A stretch of 52,743 nucleotides of DNA from a virus, in IMG/VR virus record IMGVR_UViG_3300044628_000447, positions 1 to 52,743 of that record, one strand, 5' to 3'. The position numbers were made by a program, and so were the translations under genes. The notes beneath the pieces were generated by a model. The model was not told where the DNA came from, ran no database searches, and saw only the letters and a list, made by a program, of their open reading frames with translations. This document shows, one piece after another, positions 7,688 through 15,093 of the stretch (its first letter is position 1; each line of letters begins with the position of its first letter).

Positions 7688-7712
7688 TCTGAGTTCATGC
7701 TTGACCTGTCAA
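7684..7712 (-). promoter_or_regulatory. Leftward promoter of the control region
   Basis: Minus strand TTGACA (7712-7707), 17-bp spacer, GATTAT (7689-7684), about 12 bp before the ATG at 7672. The transcript would have a near-zero leader. Confidence 0.55.
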
Positions 7713-7728
7713 CAAAAGTTTGTAGACT
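7701..7728 (+). promoter_or_regulatory. Rightward promoter of the control region
   Basis: TTGACC (7701-7706), 16-bp spacer, TAGACT (7723-7728), 11 bp before the XRE gene ATG. Its -35 overlaps the leftward -35 (7707-7712 adjacent), so the two promoters probably compete. Confidence 0.5.
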
Positions 7729-7739
7729 AATCACAGGAA

Positions 7740-8051
7740 ATGAGACTAGACCACCCACTGATTGGCGCATACGAAGCCTGCATGTCAACCTACGAAGAGT
7801 CAAAAAGGTTGAAGCAGTCTGGTAGGTTTGTGTTTGCCAAACAGCTTAAAGAGACAAGGGCAATGCTCGGTCTAACTTGCAGGCAGCTTGGAGGGTCAAT
7901 CGGGGTTACAGGACAACTTATCAGCCAAATTGAAACAACTGCCAAAAGTATCTTGAACCGAGATCAAGTCCAAAAAATTGTAGAACTATGCTCAAACGCA
8001 AAACACCCCTCCGCGCCAAATCTGGATTCAAAAAGCGAGGCGGGAAATTAA
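7740..8051 (+). CDS. XRE-family helix-turn-helix regulator, 103 aa
   Basis: Residues about 33-85 form a Cro/CI-type HTH: FAKQLKETRAMLGLTCRQL, then a VTGQLISQIE recognition helix region. The N-terminal 30 residues are an extra extension and the C-terminus is short and polar, with no CI-type peptidase domain. It faces a leftward promoter carrying the dispersed palindrome, making it the leading candidate to bind those sites. It overlaps the HNH gene by 64 bases in another frame. Confidence 0.75.
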   Translation: MRLDHPLIGAYEACMSTYEESKRLKQSGRFVFAKQLKETRAMLGLTCRQLGGSIGVTGQLISQIETTAKSILNRDQVQKIVELCSNAKHPSAPNLDSKSEAGN

Positions 8052-8302
8052 ACGCAGTCAGCGATAGGCGTAAGGAGCTAAACAAAGAATATGCATCAGT
8101 CCGTAGAGAGTATCTGCTATCAAGCTCAAGGTGTGAAGTCTGCGGGGGAGAAGCTACGGACATACATCACAAAAGTAAAAGGGGTAAGAACCTATCTAAC
8201 AAAGATACGTTCATGGCTGTTTGCCGCCAGTGTCATACCAACATCCACGACAATCCAGCGTGGGCAAGAGAAAAAGGATATTTGATTTATGAATATAAAT
8301 GA
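7988..8302 (+). CDS. HNH endonuclease-like protein, 104 aa
   Basis: A basic N-terminus (KRKTPLRAKSGFKKRGGK) precedes CEVCGG, DIHHKSKRG and CRQCHTNIH, the zinc-paired HNH core with IHH and the final Asn-x-x-His. Small phage HNH proteins of this shape act near packaging or recombination. The gene starts inside the XRE gene and ends overlapping the next one. Confidence 0.75.
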   Translation: MLKRKTPLRAKSGFKKRGGKLNAVSDRRKELNKEYASVRREYLLSSSRCEVCGGEATDIHHKSKRGKNLSNKDTFMAVCRQCHTNIHDNPAWAREKGYLIYEYK

Positions 8303-8531
8303 ACAACACAACTCATCGTTCCAAGGATACATTACCTGCAAGGGGTTTATCTCCGATGAGAAACCGGACAAGATTCGATTCCGCCAAGATTATGTCGATT
8401 GTTGGATAAAAAAGTCCGACATTAAAAAGATAGAAAGAATTGAAAAGACCCATGAGGGTGATACATTGGTATTGGTAACGGTGACTGAAGAGATTGCCAA
8501 TGTGTATGAACTTGAAGGTATCCTAGAATAG
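8289..8531 (+). CDS. Hypothetical protein, 80 aa
   Basis: Small beta-rich protein with VDCWIKKSDIKKIERIEK in the middle and no known family. It overlaps the HNH gene by 14 bases and ends the short rightward control operon, before 500 bp of non-coding structured sequence. Confidence 0.6.
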   Translation: MNINEQHNSSFQGYITCKGFISDEKPDKIRFRQDYVDCWIKKSDIKKIERIEKTHEGDTLVLVTVTEEIANVYELEGILE

Positions 8532-8873
8532 TGCTAGGTAGTTCAAGCCGGATTTGATCTTTGAAACATTTTTGATCGCGCAGCGTGGAAGCCACTTCCC
8601 AAGGGGTTGTGCTGTAGCCATTGGCTATAGGGACACGCAGGCCATTGACCGCCTTAACCGTCAAATACATTACGCTGCCAAAACACGGCAAGCACCAATG
8701 TCGGGGGTGCAATTAAAACCGATGCGCTAGAGTAGCGTCTAGTCCGATCAGAATATTTTAGCTAGACTAGGGGAAATGGGGCTTCATGCCCCGTCCTGTA
8801 ATCCAATCACCCACTGTTTAAAACACTGGCAGAATCATTGGAGACAAAGGCTAACCCTAGTTTAGTTTACTTT
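8532..8873. other. Gene-free stretch with several hairpins
   Basis: No convincing ORF. Visible inverted repeats include GCACC/GGTGC (8692-8696/8706-8710), CTAGTC/GACTAG around 8739-8770, and a stable GGGGC-ttcat-GCCCC hairpin near 8777-8791. I see no tRNA cloverleaf or T-loop. It probably continues into the structured RNA at 8874-9019. Confidence 0.5.
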
Positions 8874-9019
8874 GTAGCAGGTAGGTGTCTAATTACCGGA
8901 TGAGCGGTTATGGGACGGAAATATCCATCCGACGCCACATCGAACTGGGGGGACTCTGGGTAGTCCATAAGTTTGGCAACCCCACACCTATAAAGAGGAT
9001 GCATACTCGTTCCTGCTAC
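8874..9019 (+). ncRNA. Multi-helix structured RNA before KGD-PR gene
   Basis: Nested perfect pairings define a compact fold: GTAGCAGG 8874-8881 with 9012-9019, TAGGTGT 8882-8888 with 8984-8990, CGGATG 8897-8902 with 8926-8931, GGGG 8947-8950 with CCCC 8980-8983, and GGACT 8951-8955 with AGTCC 8962-8966. The 15-bp outer helix, broken by one side domain, closes on the region just before the ATG at 9032. It could be a riboswitch-like leader or a free RNA. I do not match it to a known class. Confidence 0.55.
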
Positions 9020-9031
9020 AACTTATTTTAT

Positions 9032-9166
9032 ATGAAAAACACAACATCAAAATCAAACACAAGTTCCGTAAAGAAAACCAGCGCAGCAGGTAAGGGGGAT
9101 AGCCCAAGACCAATCACTAAAAAGTATTGGGAAAACTACGATGCTATTGATTGGAAGAAAAAGTAA
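9032..9166 (+). CDS. Small KGD-PR phage protein, 44 aa
   Basis: Start at 9032 chosen since the upstream in-frame sequence is the structured RNA. The C-terminal half, AGKGDSPRPITKKYWENYD, matches a tiny conserved phage protein (KGD-x-PRP then YxENYD) found widely with unknown function. It converges head-on with TerL, the two stop codons being directly adjacent at 9166/9167. Confidence 0.7.
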   Translation: MKNTTSKSNTSSVKKTSAAGKGDSPRPITKKYWENYDAIDWKKK

Positions 9167-11959
9167 TCATTCGCCCCAGTCATCAGTAGCATAATCTTCC
9201 TCATCAGCAACTAACGCAGGCTTTTCATCTCTTGACCAAAACCTATTAGTTGGAACAGCTTTATCGGTTCCGATAAAAACAAGTCCGTTCTTTCTAGCGA
9301 TTTCTAAGGCGTATACAAATGAATCCGCGCAATTATCTACAAGGATTCCATTAGCATAATATACATTATCATTTTCGAGGACCAAGTTTAATACCCTTGC
9401 GTCCCTTGTTTCTTTTGATGATCGCACAACTTTTGGAGCAGCAAACGCGCTTCCTGTAAGGATCGCCGTTAAAATCTTTACCACATTCAGCACATTTATA
9501 GGTAACTGTTTTATACTTTTCACGATTTGCATTTTGGAAACAAGCCCCGCTACAATACTTGGATTTTGTTTTGTTTTGTGTGATGACTGGTTTTCCGCAT
9601 TGCTTGCAAGACCCATCAAACTTTTCACGTTTGAGAATGCTGTTGTATGCATGATTTCTATGCCACTCTCTTCCTTCTTCTGATGAGTGCCACTCTTTTG
9701 CCGCCTCTTGAGCAAGCTTAAGAGACTCCAAATTCCTTGCGTAATAATGTTGGTCTTTGAATCTTTCTTGCATATGCATCCGCATGTGTTCGGCTTTTGA
9801 AAGAAGCTCCATATTTTCAATTCTGTTATCAGTCCAATCGCCATTCTTGTGATGGATTTCAAGGCCATCAGGAATAGGCCCGTTGTGCTCAATCCAAATG
9901 ACTCGATGTAGAAGTCTCTCGCCCGTAGCCTTGTTCCAGTCTTGATAATATCGACCCGTTGTTTGAATGCCGTATTTGCGTCCGTTGTGAATAATGAATT
10001 TAGGATGTTCCATACAATTAGTCTTTCTTCAGACTCTATTGTATATGCGCCCGAAAGGTTGTCAAGCCTGACCCATCCATCTTCCCATGTAAAAACACGA
10101 TGTTTTCCTTTTCCTTCAAGAACTCTTCCATCACTAAATTCTACTTTGCATATTTCGTTGTGAATTTCATCATGGATAAAAGAAATTTTTGTTACACCAA
10201 AAGGAGTAATCACTTCATCTCCGGGCGTTAGATTTTCAATCTTTACTTGACCTTTTGGAGTCAAAATCAATGTTCCCTCAACAAAACAGTCTGGCGAGTA
10301 TCCAATTCGCGCCTTAAAATCATTCTTAGTCTCAATAGAAATCTTGCGAGTCTTTAGAGTATACCTTCTAAGGCAAAGCTCTCTACCAAGCTCGCTGGCA
10401 TAATCAATTCCCCATATCGTTCTACTTTTGAATCCGTGATAGGCAGAATAGTGGAACTCGGATACAAGACGATCATAAACATCCTTACATGGACGCTTAT
10501 CCACATCCGCCGCGATACGGTCAGTCGGCCTACCCATAGAAGAGATTAGAACAATACTATGTCCATTTTGGTCATACTTTAGCCACTCTCTGATAATAGC
10601 CTGCCCAACCCTACCGCCATCACCGGACACGTCCATACCAAATCTCTTTGGCTCAACACCAGCTTCTCGGCAGATACGGACAACTTCAGTAGCAAGTTGG
10701 TTCTCAAATTCAGCAGTCTCTCTAGCGGAAAGCTGGATAACGTGCTGTTTCTCCATAAACATTACTTTGTTTTGAGTCCCGCGAACATATCCAAGTTTGG
10801 CTATTGTAAGCACGCACCTATCGCCTCCAGCGGTAAATGCAGTATCAAATCCCGCTACTTTGGTTAATCCCTCTGAAGACCACAATGGTTCATCTGCGGT
10901 GTTGGCGTTACGTATCAAGTCGCTAGTAAGAATGGTCTGAGCAAAGCCAGCCTTTGGCCACCAGCCAATAGCGTTACGAACATAGTCAACAGCATTCTCA
11001 TCACCGTAGCACTGCCGCAACATCTGAGCCTGCTTTGTCCTATCCATTAGGAACGGGAATGGTGGAGGCTCATTAGATGGTGCTTGAAAGTTTGGCGAAC
11101 GCATGCCGTTATAGAACAAGCAAACGCCTGTCTCGGTTTCCCACTTGTCCATGTCCATTGACACGCTTTCAAAGTTAGCCTGCCCTCTTGGAAGACACCA
11201 ACGTGTATGCGGATTGTCACCAGAAGATGGGTTGCCGATACCGATAAACACCTTATCGTCGTTAGAAGAAAGGTTGACTTTACTTGTCAACGCACCCATC
11301 TCCATTTCTGGCAACTCATCAAGGGCCAATCGAATCCTACTGTTCTTACGACCACGGGTTGTGTCAATAGCCTTCTGTCCTTCGTTACCTTGAGGGAATG
11401 CCAGAGCTTTAATAGCGTTACTGTAGTCCTTTTGGTCTCCACCGTCTCCACCTCCCCATACGATCATGTGGCGGTAGTCCATTAGGTTTCCAATCTTAAT
11501 CCGCGAACACTTCCATAGCTTTGAGATGATACCCCAGATACGATCCTCGGACGCACCGATAGTCGTAGTGGCAACCCAAGAAGATGTGCAGGTAGGAGCG
11601 GAACACCAATCAAGAAGAATCCAAAGACCAACAGGAAACGACTTACCCATAGATGCGGCTCCAGCAAGAACCACGTCATCATTATTGCAAAGCTCTTCAA
11701 TAGTTCTAAGAAGCTGAGTATTCATGTAGCCTCTTGATTTTATAGACACATCGTTAGGCCACTGAAATTGAACTGCTTTAATAAAATGCTCGAATGGAGT
11801 CAGTAACTTAAAGTCGCCTAGATCAATATTATTCTTAATGCAATAAGTTCGGCCATACTGACCACGGGTTATTGAGTAGCAGAACAATTCAATACTCAAA
11901 TCGTCCATTGTGTCTGGAAAAGCCATCCCGTATTTATTGATCGTTTTCTTGCTTGACAT
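9167..11959 (-). CDS. Terminase large subunit with intein
   Basis: 930 aa from the ATG at 11959 (a TTG at 11974 is possible). It packages DNA into the procapsid. The ATPase has Walker A GAASMGKS (100-107) and Walker B LALDE; the RNase H-type nuclease has GFDTAF, FGMDVSGDGG and a final Asp. A 319-aa intein (residues 558-876) splits the final nuclease motif, between SPD and CADSF. After splicing the protein would be 611 aa, normal for TerL. It is transcribed opposite to the structural module. A dispersed palindrome lies in the C-terminal extein. Confidence 0.9.
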   Translation of the reverse strand: MSSKKTINKYGMAFPDTMDDLSIELFCYSITRGQYGRTYCIKNNIDLGDFKLLTPFEHFIKAVQFQWPNDVSIKSRGYMNTQLLRTIEELCNNDDVVLAGAASMGKSFPVGLWILLDWCSAPTCTSSWVATTTIGASEDRIWGIISKLWKCSRIKIGNLMDYRHMIVWGGGDGGDQKDYSNAIKALAFPQGNEGQKAIDTTRGRKNSRIRLALDELPEMEMGALTSKVNLSSNDDKVFIGIGNPSSGDNPHTRWCLPRGQANFESVSMDMDKWETETGVCLFYNGMRSPNFQAPSNEPPPFPFLMDRTKQAQMLRQCYGDENAVDYVRNAIGWWPKAGFAQTILTSDLIRNANTADEPLWSSEGLTKVAGFDTAFTAGGDRCVLTIAKLGYVRGTQNKVMFMEKQHVIQLSARETAEFENQLATEVVRICREAGVEPKRFGMDVSGDGGRVGQAIIREWLKYDQNGHSIVLISSMGRPTDRIAADVDKRPCKDVYDRLVSEFHYSAYHGFKSRTIWGIDYASELGRELCLRRYTLKTRKISIETKNDFKARIGYSPDCFVEGTLILTPKGQVKIENLTPGDEVITPFGVTKISFIHDEIHNEICKVEFSDGRVLEGKGKHRVFTWEDGWVRLDNLSGAYTIESEERLIVWNILNSLFTTDANTAFKQRVDIIKTGTRLRARDFYIESFGLSTTGLFLMALKSITRMAIGLITELKIWSFFQKPNTCGCICKKDSKTNIITQGIWSLLSLLKRRQKSGTHQKKEESGIEIMHTTAFSNVKSLMGLASNAENQSSHKTKQNPSIVAGLVSKMQIVKSIKQLPINVLNVVKILTAILTGSAFAAPKVVRSSKETRDARVLNLVLENDNVYYANGILVDNCADSFVYALEIARKNGLVFIGTDKAVPTNRFWSRDEKPALVADEEDYATDDWGE
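9261..9276. promoter_or_regulatory. Dispersed palindrome in TerL gene
   Basis: TTATCGGTTCCGATAA in the C-terminal extein. In TerL sense the spacer is GAAC, the commonest form, and it encodes FIGTDK. Confidence 0.75.
9332..10288 (-). mobile_element. Intein in terminase large subunit
   Basis: Cys1 (codon 10288-10286) opens CFVEGTLILTPKG (splicing block A). GKGKHRVFT supplies the block B His about 65 residues later. The C-terminal blocks F and G are LNLVLENDNVYYANGILVDN, ending in Asn (9334-9332) before Cys+1 of the extein. The middle has no recognisable LAGLIDADG or HNH domain in this frame. Instead, an HNH gene lies out of frame over the same bases. The usual penultimate His is replaced by Asp (VDN). 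Confidence 0.9.
9369..10013 (-). CDS. HNH homing endonuclease nested out of frame in intein
   Basis: 214 aa with its own ATG and a purine-rich GAAGAAAGA upstream. N-terminal half: HRVIWIEHNGPIPDGLEIHH, then NGDWTDNRIENMELL and HMRMH, the classic HNH core with IHH and N-x-x-N-L-like segments. C-terminal half: cysteine pairs CKQC, CSGAC, CAEC and CSKSC, two zinc-finger-like units for DNA binding. It should cut intein-less TerL genes to spread the element. Its last codons overlap intein block F in another frame, so both proteins are encoded by the same DNA. Confidence 0.88.
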   Translation of the reverse strand: MEHPKFIIHNGRKYGIQTTGRYYQDWNKATGERLLHRVIWIEHNGPIPDGLEIHHKNGDWTDNRIENMELLSKAEHMRMHMQERFKDQHYYARNLESLKLAQEAAKEWHSSEEGREWHRNHAYNSILKREKFDGSCKQCGKPVITQNKTKSKYCSGACFQNANREKYKTVTYKCAECGKDFNGDPYRKRVCCSKSCAIIKRNKGRKGIKLGPRK

Positions 11960-11994
11960 AATTCCATTTAACAATAATTCTATATTTACACAAG

Positions 11995-12369
11995 ATGAAA
12001 TTGAAAGACCCTAAATTGTCTCCTGTCGGCGGATGGTTCTATCGTTACGAACTGACTAAAGGGACACTGAAATTTCCAGCTACCGTTTACGGAAGCACAT
12101 TTAGCAATCTCATTGCGAACGTAAAAAAAGATATGGATGTAAATCAGTATCCAATTCCAGCAACCCTTGCTGATGATATTGAGCATCAGATTTGTCTTAG
12201 GCAACCAGAAGGAAGATGCTGGATGCAAACAGGCGACACTGTTGCAAATGTTATACACGGCATCGCTCGCGTCATAGACAAAGCAACAGGAACAAAACTA
12301 GAGAAAAAGGCAAAGGGTTGTGCTGCTTGTGGAAAGCGCAGGCAGAAACTTAACACAATGTTTTCTTGA
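11995..12369 (+). CDS. Conserved hypothetical phage protein, 124 aa
   Basis: Begins the rightward late module, divergent from TerL with only a 35-bp gap. It has a WFYRYELT start segment, an IC-x6-GRCW stretch and a C-terminal CAACGKRR zinc-knuckle-like pair. Similar proteins sit near terminase/portal genes in short-tailed phages, but I cannot name a function. Confidence 0.7.
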   Translation: MKLKDPKLSPVGGWFYRYELTKGTLKFPATVYGSTFSNLIANVKKDMDVNQYPIPATLADDIEHQICLRQPEGRCWMQTGDTVANVIHGIARVIDKATGTKLEKKAKGCAACGKRRQKLNTMFS

Positions 12370-12394
12370 CTAACTCATTATCGTTTACGATAAC
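12366..12394 (+). promoter_or_regulatory. Promoter with overlapping operator before portal
   Basis: TTGACT (12366-12371), 17 bp, GATAAC (12389-12394). The palindrome TTATCGTTTACGATAA (12378-12393) covers the spacer and -10, and the ATG follows at 12401, so the transcript would be nearly leaderless. This copy has the spacer in the less common orientation (TTTA). Confidence 0.6.
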
Positions 12395-12400
12395 TATACA

Positions 12401-14857
12401 ATGATTTCAACAGGCAACGATAACTTTTCACTTTTAACTCTTGGCCCCGATGGTGAGCCTCCCAAGACACGAATCAGTTCCGCAAATCATGCTTGGAACA
12501 TCGCTGAAAATCTTGCGAGAAACAATACTGGAAGAGAAAATAAAAGAATCCGCATCTATAAGAGTTACAAGCGGTTCCCCCCTACTGGCTACAGTAAGAT
12601 AGCTGAAAAGAAATTGCCTTGGCAAAGTGACGTAAACTGGGGAAGTCTTGAAGCAATCGTAAATAATCAGAAATCAAGTTATTATGACATCATCACCGAA
12701 AGGCAAGCGTGCGCCACGATTAAAACAAAATTCGGCAACGAAAGAGAAAAGCACGTTCACTCGGAAAACATCACGCAAGCGTTCGACCAAGCAATCCGTG
12801 AATGGCCGGGATACCTTTACAACAAGGAACAAGACATCGAATCCATGCTACTTTACGGCAAAGGAATCGGAATGTGGGACTCGCCAGTTGGATGGATGCC
12901 CAAGCACGTCTTCCTTTCTGACCTCCTTTTTCCAGATGACATCAAAGTTGATTTCAGCAATCTTGAAGAGTTCGTTGTTCGTCGCCGCCCAACCCCCTAC
13001 GAACTTTACAAAGTCATCCAAAACCGTGAAGCGGCAGAAGCACTAGGCTGGAATGTAGACGCAGTTATCGATGCTATCCGATTCCACCGCGCATTCAGCG
13101 AGCATAACAAATCCCGCGAAGATTTCTTCCGCACAATCAGTGAGTCTGGCTTCAACTGGTCTTTGAGCGTCAACCAGAAGATTGACCTATACGAAATCTA
13201 TTGGCGTGAATTTGACGGTAAGATCAGTAAGGCTGTTGTTTTGCAGGACTACAATCCAATCATCACTCACATCAACGGTTCCTTAAAAGGTAACAACAAG
13301 ATCAGCGAAGAGATAATCCGCGATCAGCACGGTTTCCTGCAACTACAAGTTGGAGTCTTTAGCGACTGGAGCGAGATCATGTATATGCTCACTGACTCGG
13401 TTGGTTCTGGTTTATTCCATGACATTAAGAGTCAAGCAGAAGCAGCCTATGTTGCATGCCGCCAATACGACTTCACGATGAACGGTTTGGTTGATGCAGT
13501 GCGCCTTAACTCAATGCTGATGGTTGAAGGTCAGTCGCCCGACGCGAGCAAGATGCTAAAGCAAATGGAATGGCTTCCAATCAGCGTAATGCCAGACGGT
13601 GCTAAATTCACACAGAACAGGTTCCAGCTTCCAGTAGGAGAGAGCATGAGCTTCATGCAGTTCTACATGGGCGATCTATACCGCAACCTCGGACAATACC
13701 GTATCGGTGCGCCAACCGCTGGAGGCAAGCAGCGCACAAAAGGCGAAGCAGAGCTTGATGCCGCTGAATCAGCAAAACTTTCTGGAACACAAATCCGTCG
13801 CTTCAATGAATGCGAAACGTTATACTTTAAAGAGCTATACCGACGATTTGTTTCTGCGAATAGAAACGACGACGGATATGAATATGTTAAAAAATTCTAC
13901 GACATCCTTGAACAGCTTGGCACTCCAAAGGAAGCGGCTTCTTGGAAGAACATTACCAGTGTGCGAAGCAACCTCATCAACGGAGCAGGTTCCCCCTCCT
14001 TCAAGCTCATTACTGCGGAGAAACTTGTTCAACTTACTTCAATCACACCAGCCAACGAAGGACAAGAAAATGCCGTTAAGGACGCCATCGCAGCTTTGGC
14101 CGGGAGGGACAACGTAGTTCGTTACCGTGATACTAAGCCAGAGCGCATCGATGATAACGCTCGCATTATCGGTTTCGAGAACGCTGGAATGACAGACGTT
14201 TTCGTGAACCCACAAAACTTCCCTGTGCTGCCAACAGACCCGCATATCGAACACGCTCAAGGTCACTTTGCAGACATGATGATGCAACTGCAAACAAACT
14301 TGCAGATGGTTCAAGCAGGACAGCCAGACATCAACGAACTTGCAAAGGCAGTCCGTTCTGTTCAGTTCAAAGGTGGACACATCATGGCTCACGTGGAGTT
14401 CATTGCAAAAGACGCTACCAAACAAGATTTCCTCAAGCAATTCATGCAGGGTATGGGAGAAGCTGGAAGCATGGCAGACCAACTTGGACAGGTTTACCAA
14501 GATATGCTGGCAGCAGAGCAAGAAAAAGGAAACGGCCAAGGAATGTCTGAAGAAGATATTAAACTCCAATACCTCGCCGCTAAATCTGGTATCGAGATCG
14601 ATACTAAGCAGAAACTCGCAGACATCTCAATCGGTAAGGCTTCCATCAGCCACGCGCAACGCACAGAGCAGCGCAAGCAGCAAGGCATCACTCAACTTGC
14701 CCTACAGAAAGCCAAGGCCCGTGCCGAGGTTGAGAAGGCAATGGGTAAGGTTCCTAAAGCACAGGTTCTTGAAGAAGAGGAAGAGGAAGAGATTGAGGAA
14801 ATGGAATCTCCAGAGATGGAGCAAACTCAGCCAGTAACACAACAACCTAATCAATGA
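12401..14857 (+). CDS. Portal protein (candidate), 818 aa
   Basis: Large protein between the TerL neighbourhood and the scaffold/capsid genes, the usual portal position and size for short-tailed phages. N-terminal half is mixed alpha/beta with aromatic-rich segments. The last about 130 residues are Gln/Lys/Glu-rich helices ending in an acidic run (residues near 785-800), like the barrel/crown extension of long portals. It would form the dodecameric DNA channel and motor dock. Assignment rests on position and size more than on a signature motif. Confidence 0.75.
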   Translation: MISTGNDNFSLLTLGPDGEPPKTRISSANHAWNIAENLARNNTGRENKRIRIYKSYKRFPPTGYSKIAEKKLPWQSDVNWGSLEAIVNNQKSSYYDIITERQACATIKTKFGNEREKHVHSENITQAFDQAIREWPGYLYNKEQDIESMLLYGKGIGMWDSPVGWMPKHVFLSDLLFPDDIKVDFSNLEEFVVRRRPTPYELYKVIQNREAAEALGWNVDAVIDAIRFHRAFSEHNKSREDFFRTISESGFNWSLSVNQKIDLYEIYWREFDGKISKAVVLQDYNPIITHINGSLKGNNKISEEIIRDQHGFLQLQVGVFSDWSEIMYMLTDSVGSGLFHDIKSQAEAAYVACRQYDFTMNGLVDAVRLNSMLMVEGQSPDASKMLKQMEWLPISVMPDGAKFTQNRFQLPVGESMSFMQFYMGDLYRNLGQYRIGAPTAGGKQRTKGEAELDAAESAKLSGTQIRRFNECETLYFKELYRRFVSANRNDDGYEYVKKFYDILEQLGTPKEAASWKNITSVRSNLINGAGSPSFKLITAEKLVQLTSITPANEGQENAVKDAIAALAGRDNVVRYRDTKPERIDDNARIIGFENAGMTDVFVNPQNFPVLPTDPHIEHAQGHFADMMMQLQTNLQMVQAGQPDINELAKAVRSVQFKGGHIMAHVEFIAKDATKQDFLKQFMQGMGEAGSMADQLGQVYQDMLAAEQEKGNGQGMSEEDIKLQYLAAKSGIEIDTKQKLADISIGKASISHAQRTEQRKQQGITQLALQKAKARAEVEKAMGKVPKAQVLEEEEEEEIEEMESPEMEQTQPVTQQPNQ
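14166..14181. promoter_or_regulatory. Weak one-mismatch palindrome in portal gene
   Basis: TTATCGGTTTCGAGAA differs at one position of the right half-site. It may be a degenerate site or chance. Confidence 0.25.
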
Positions 14858-15090
14858 ACACGACAGATAGAATCCAAGGTCTATGCGCGTCAATCGTAAA
14901 TCACGATGATTGGTATGCGCTTAAAACACAAATCCTTATGACTTGCCCTGCTAACGGGATTGAGTCAGTCAGACACGCTATTGCAACTATCGAGGCAAGC
15001 GCGGAATCTGGAACTGAGCAATTCAAGAAAGCTAAGAAGATCAAACAGCAAATCGAGCAAGCATCTGATCCAGACTTGGATGAAGCATAA
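14854..15090 (+). CDS. Hypothetical small protein, 78 aa
   Basis: Helical protein coupled to the portal stop by ATGA and followed 3 bp later by the scaffold gene. The tail is rich in Lys/Gln then acidic. It may be an assembly helper, but no family is recognised. Confidence 0.65.
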   Translation: MNTTDRIQGLCASIVNHDDWYALKTQILMTCPANGIESVRHAIATIEASAESGTEQFKKAKKIKQQIEQASDPDLDEA

Positions 15091-15093
15091 TTT

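Noticed and set aside
8532-9019. Possible tRNA genes
   Set aside because: No cloverleaf with a TTCRA T-loop or 7-bp acceptor stem could be built.
9369-10288. Intein frameshift as a broken gene
   Set aside because: Both frames are open over the whole stretch and the intein C-terminal blocks are intact, so decay is less likely than dual coding; raw reads would settle it.
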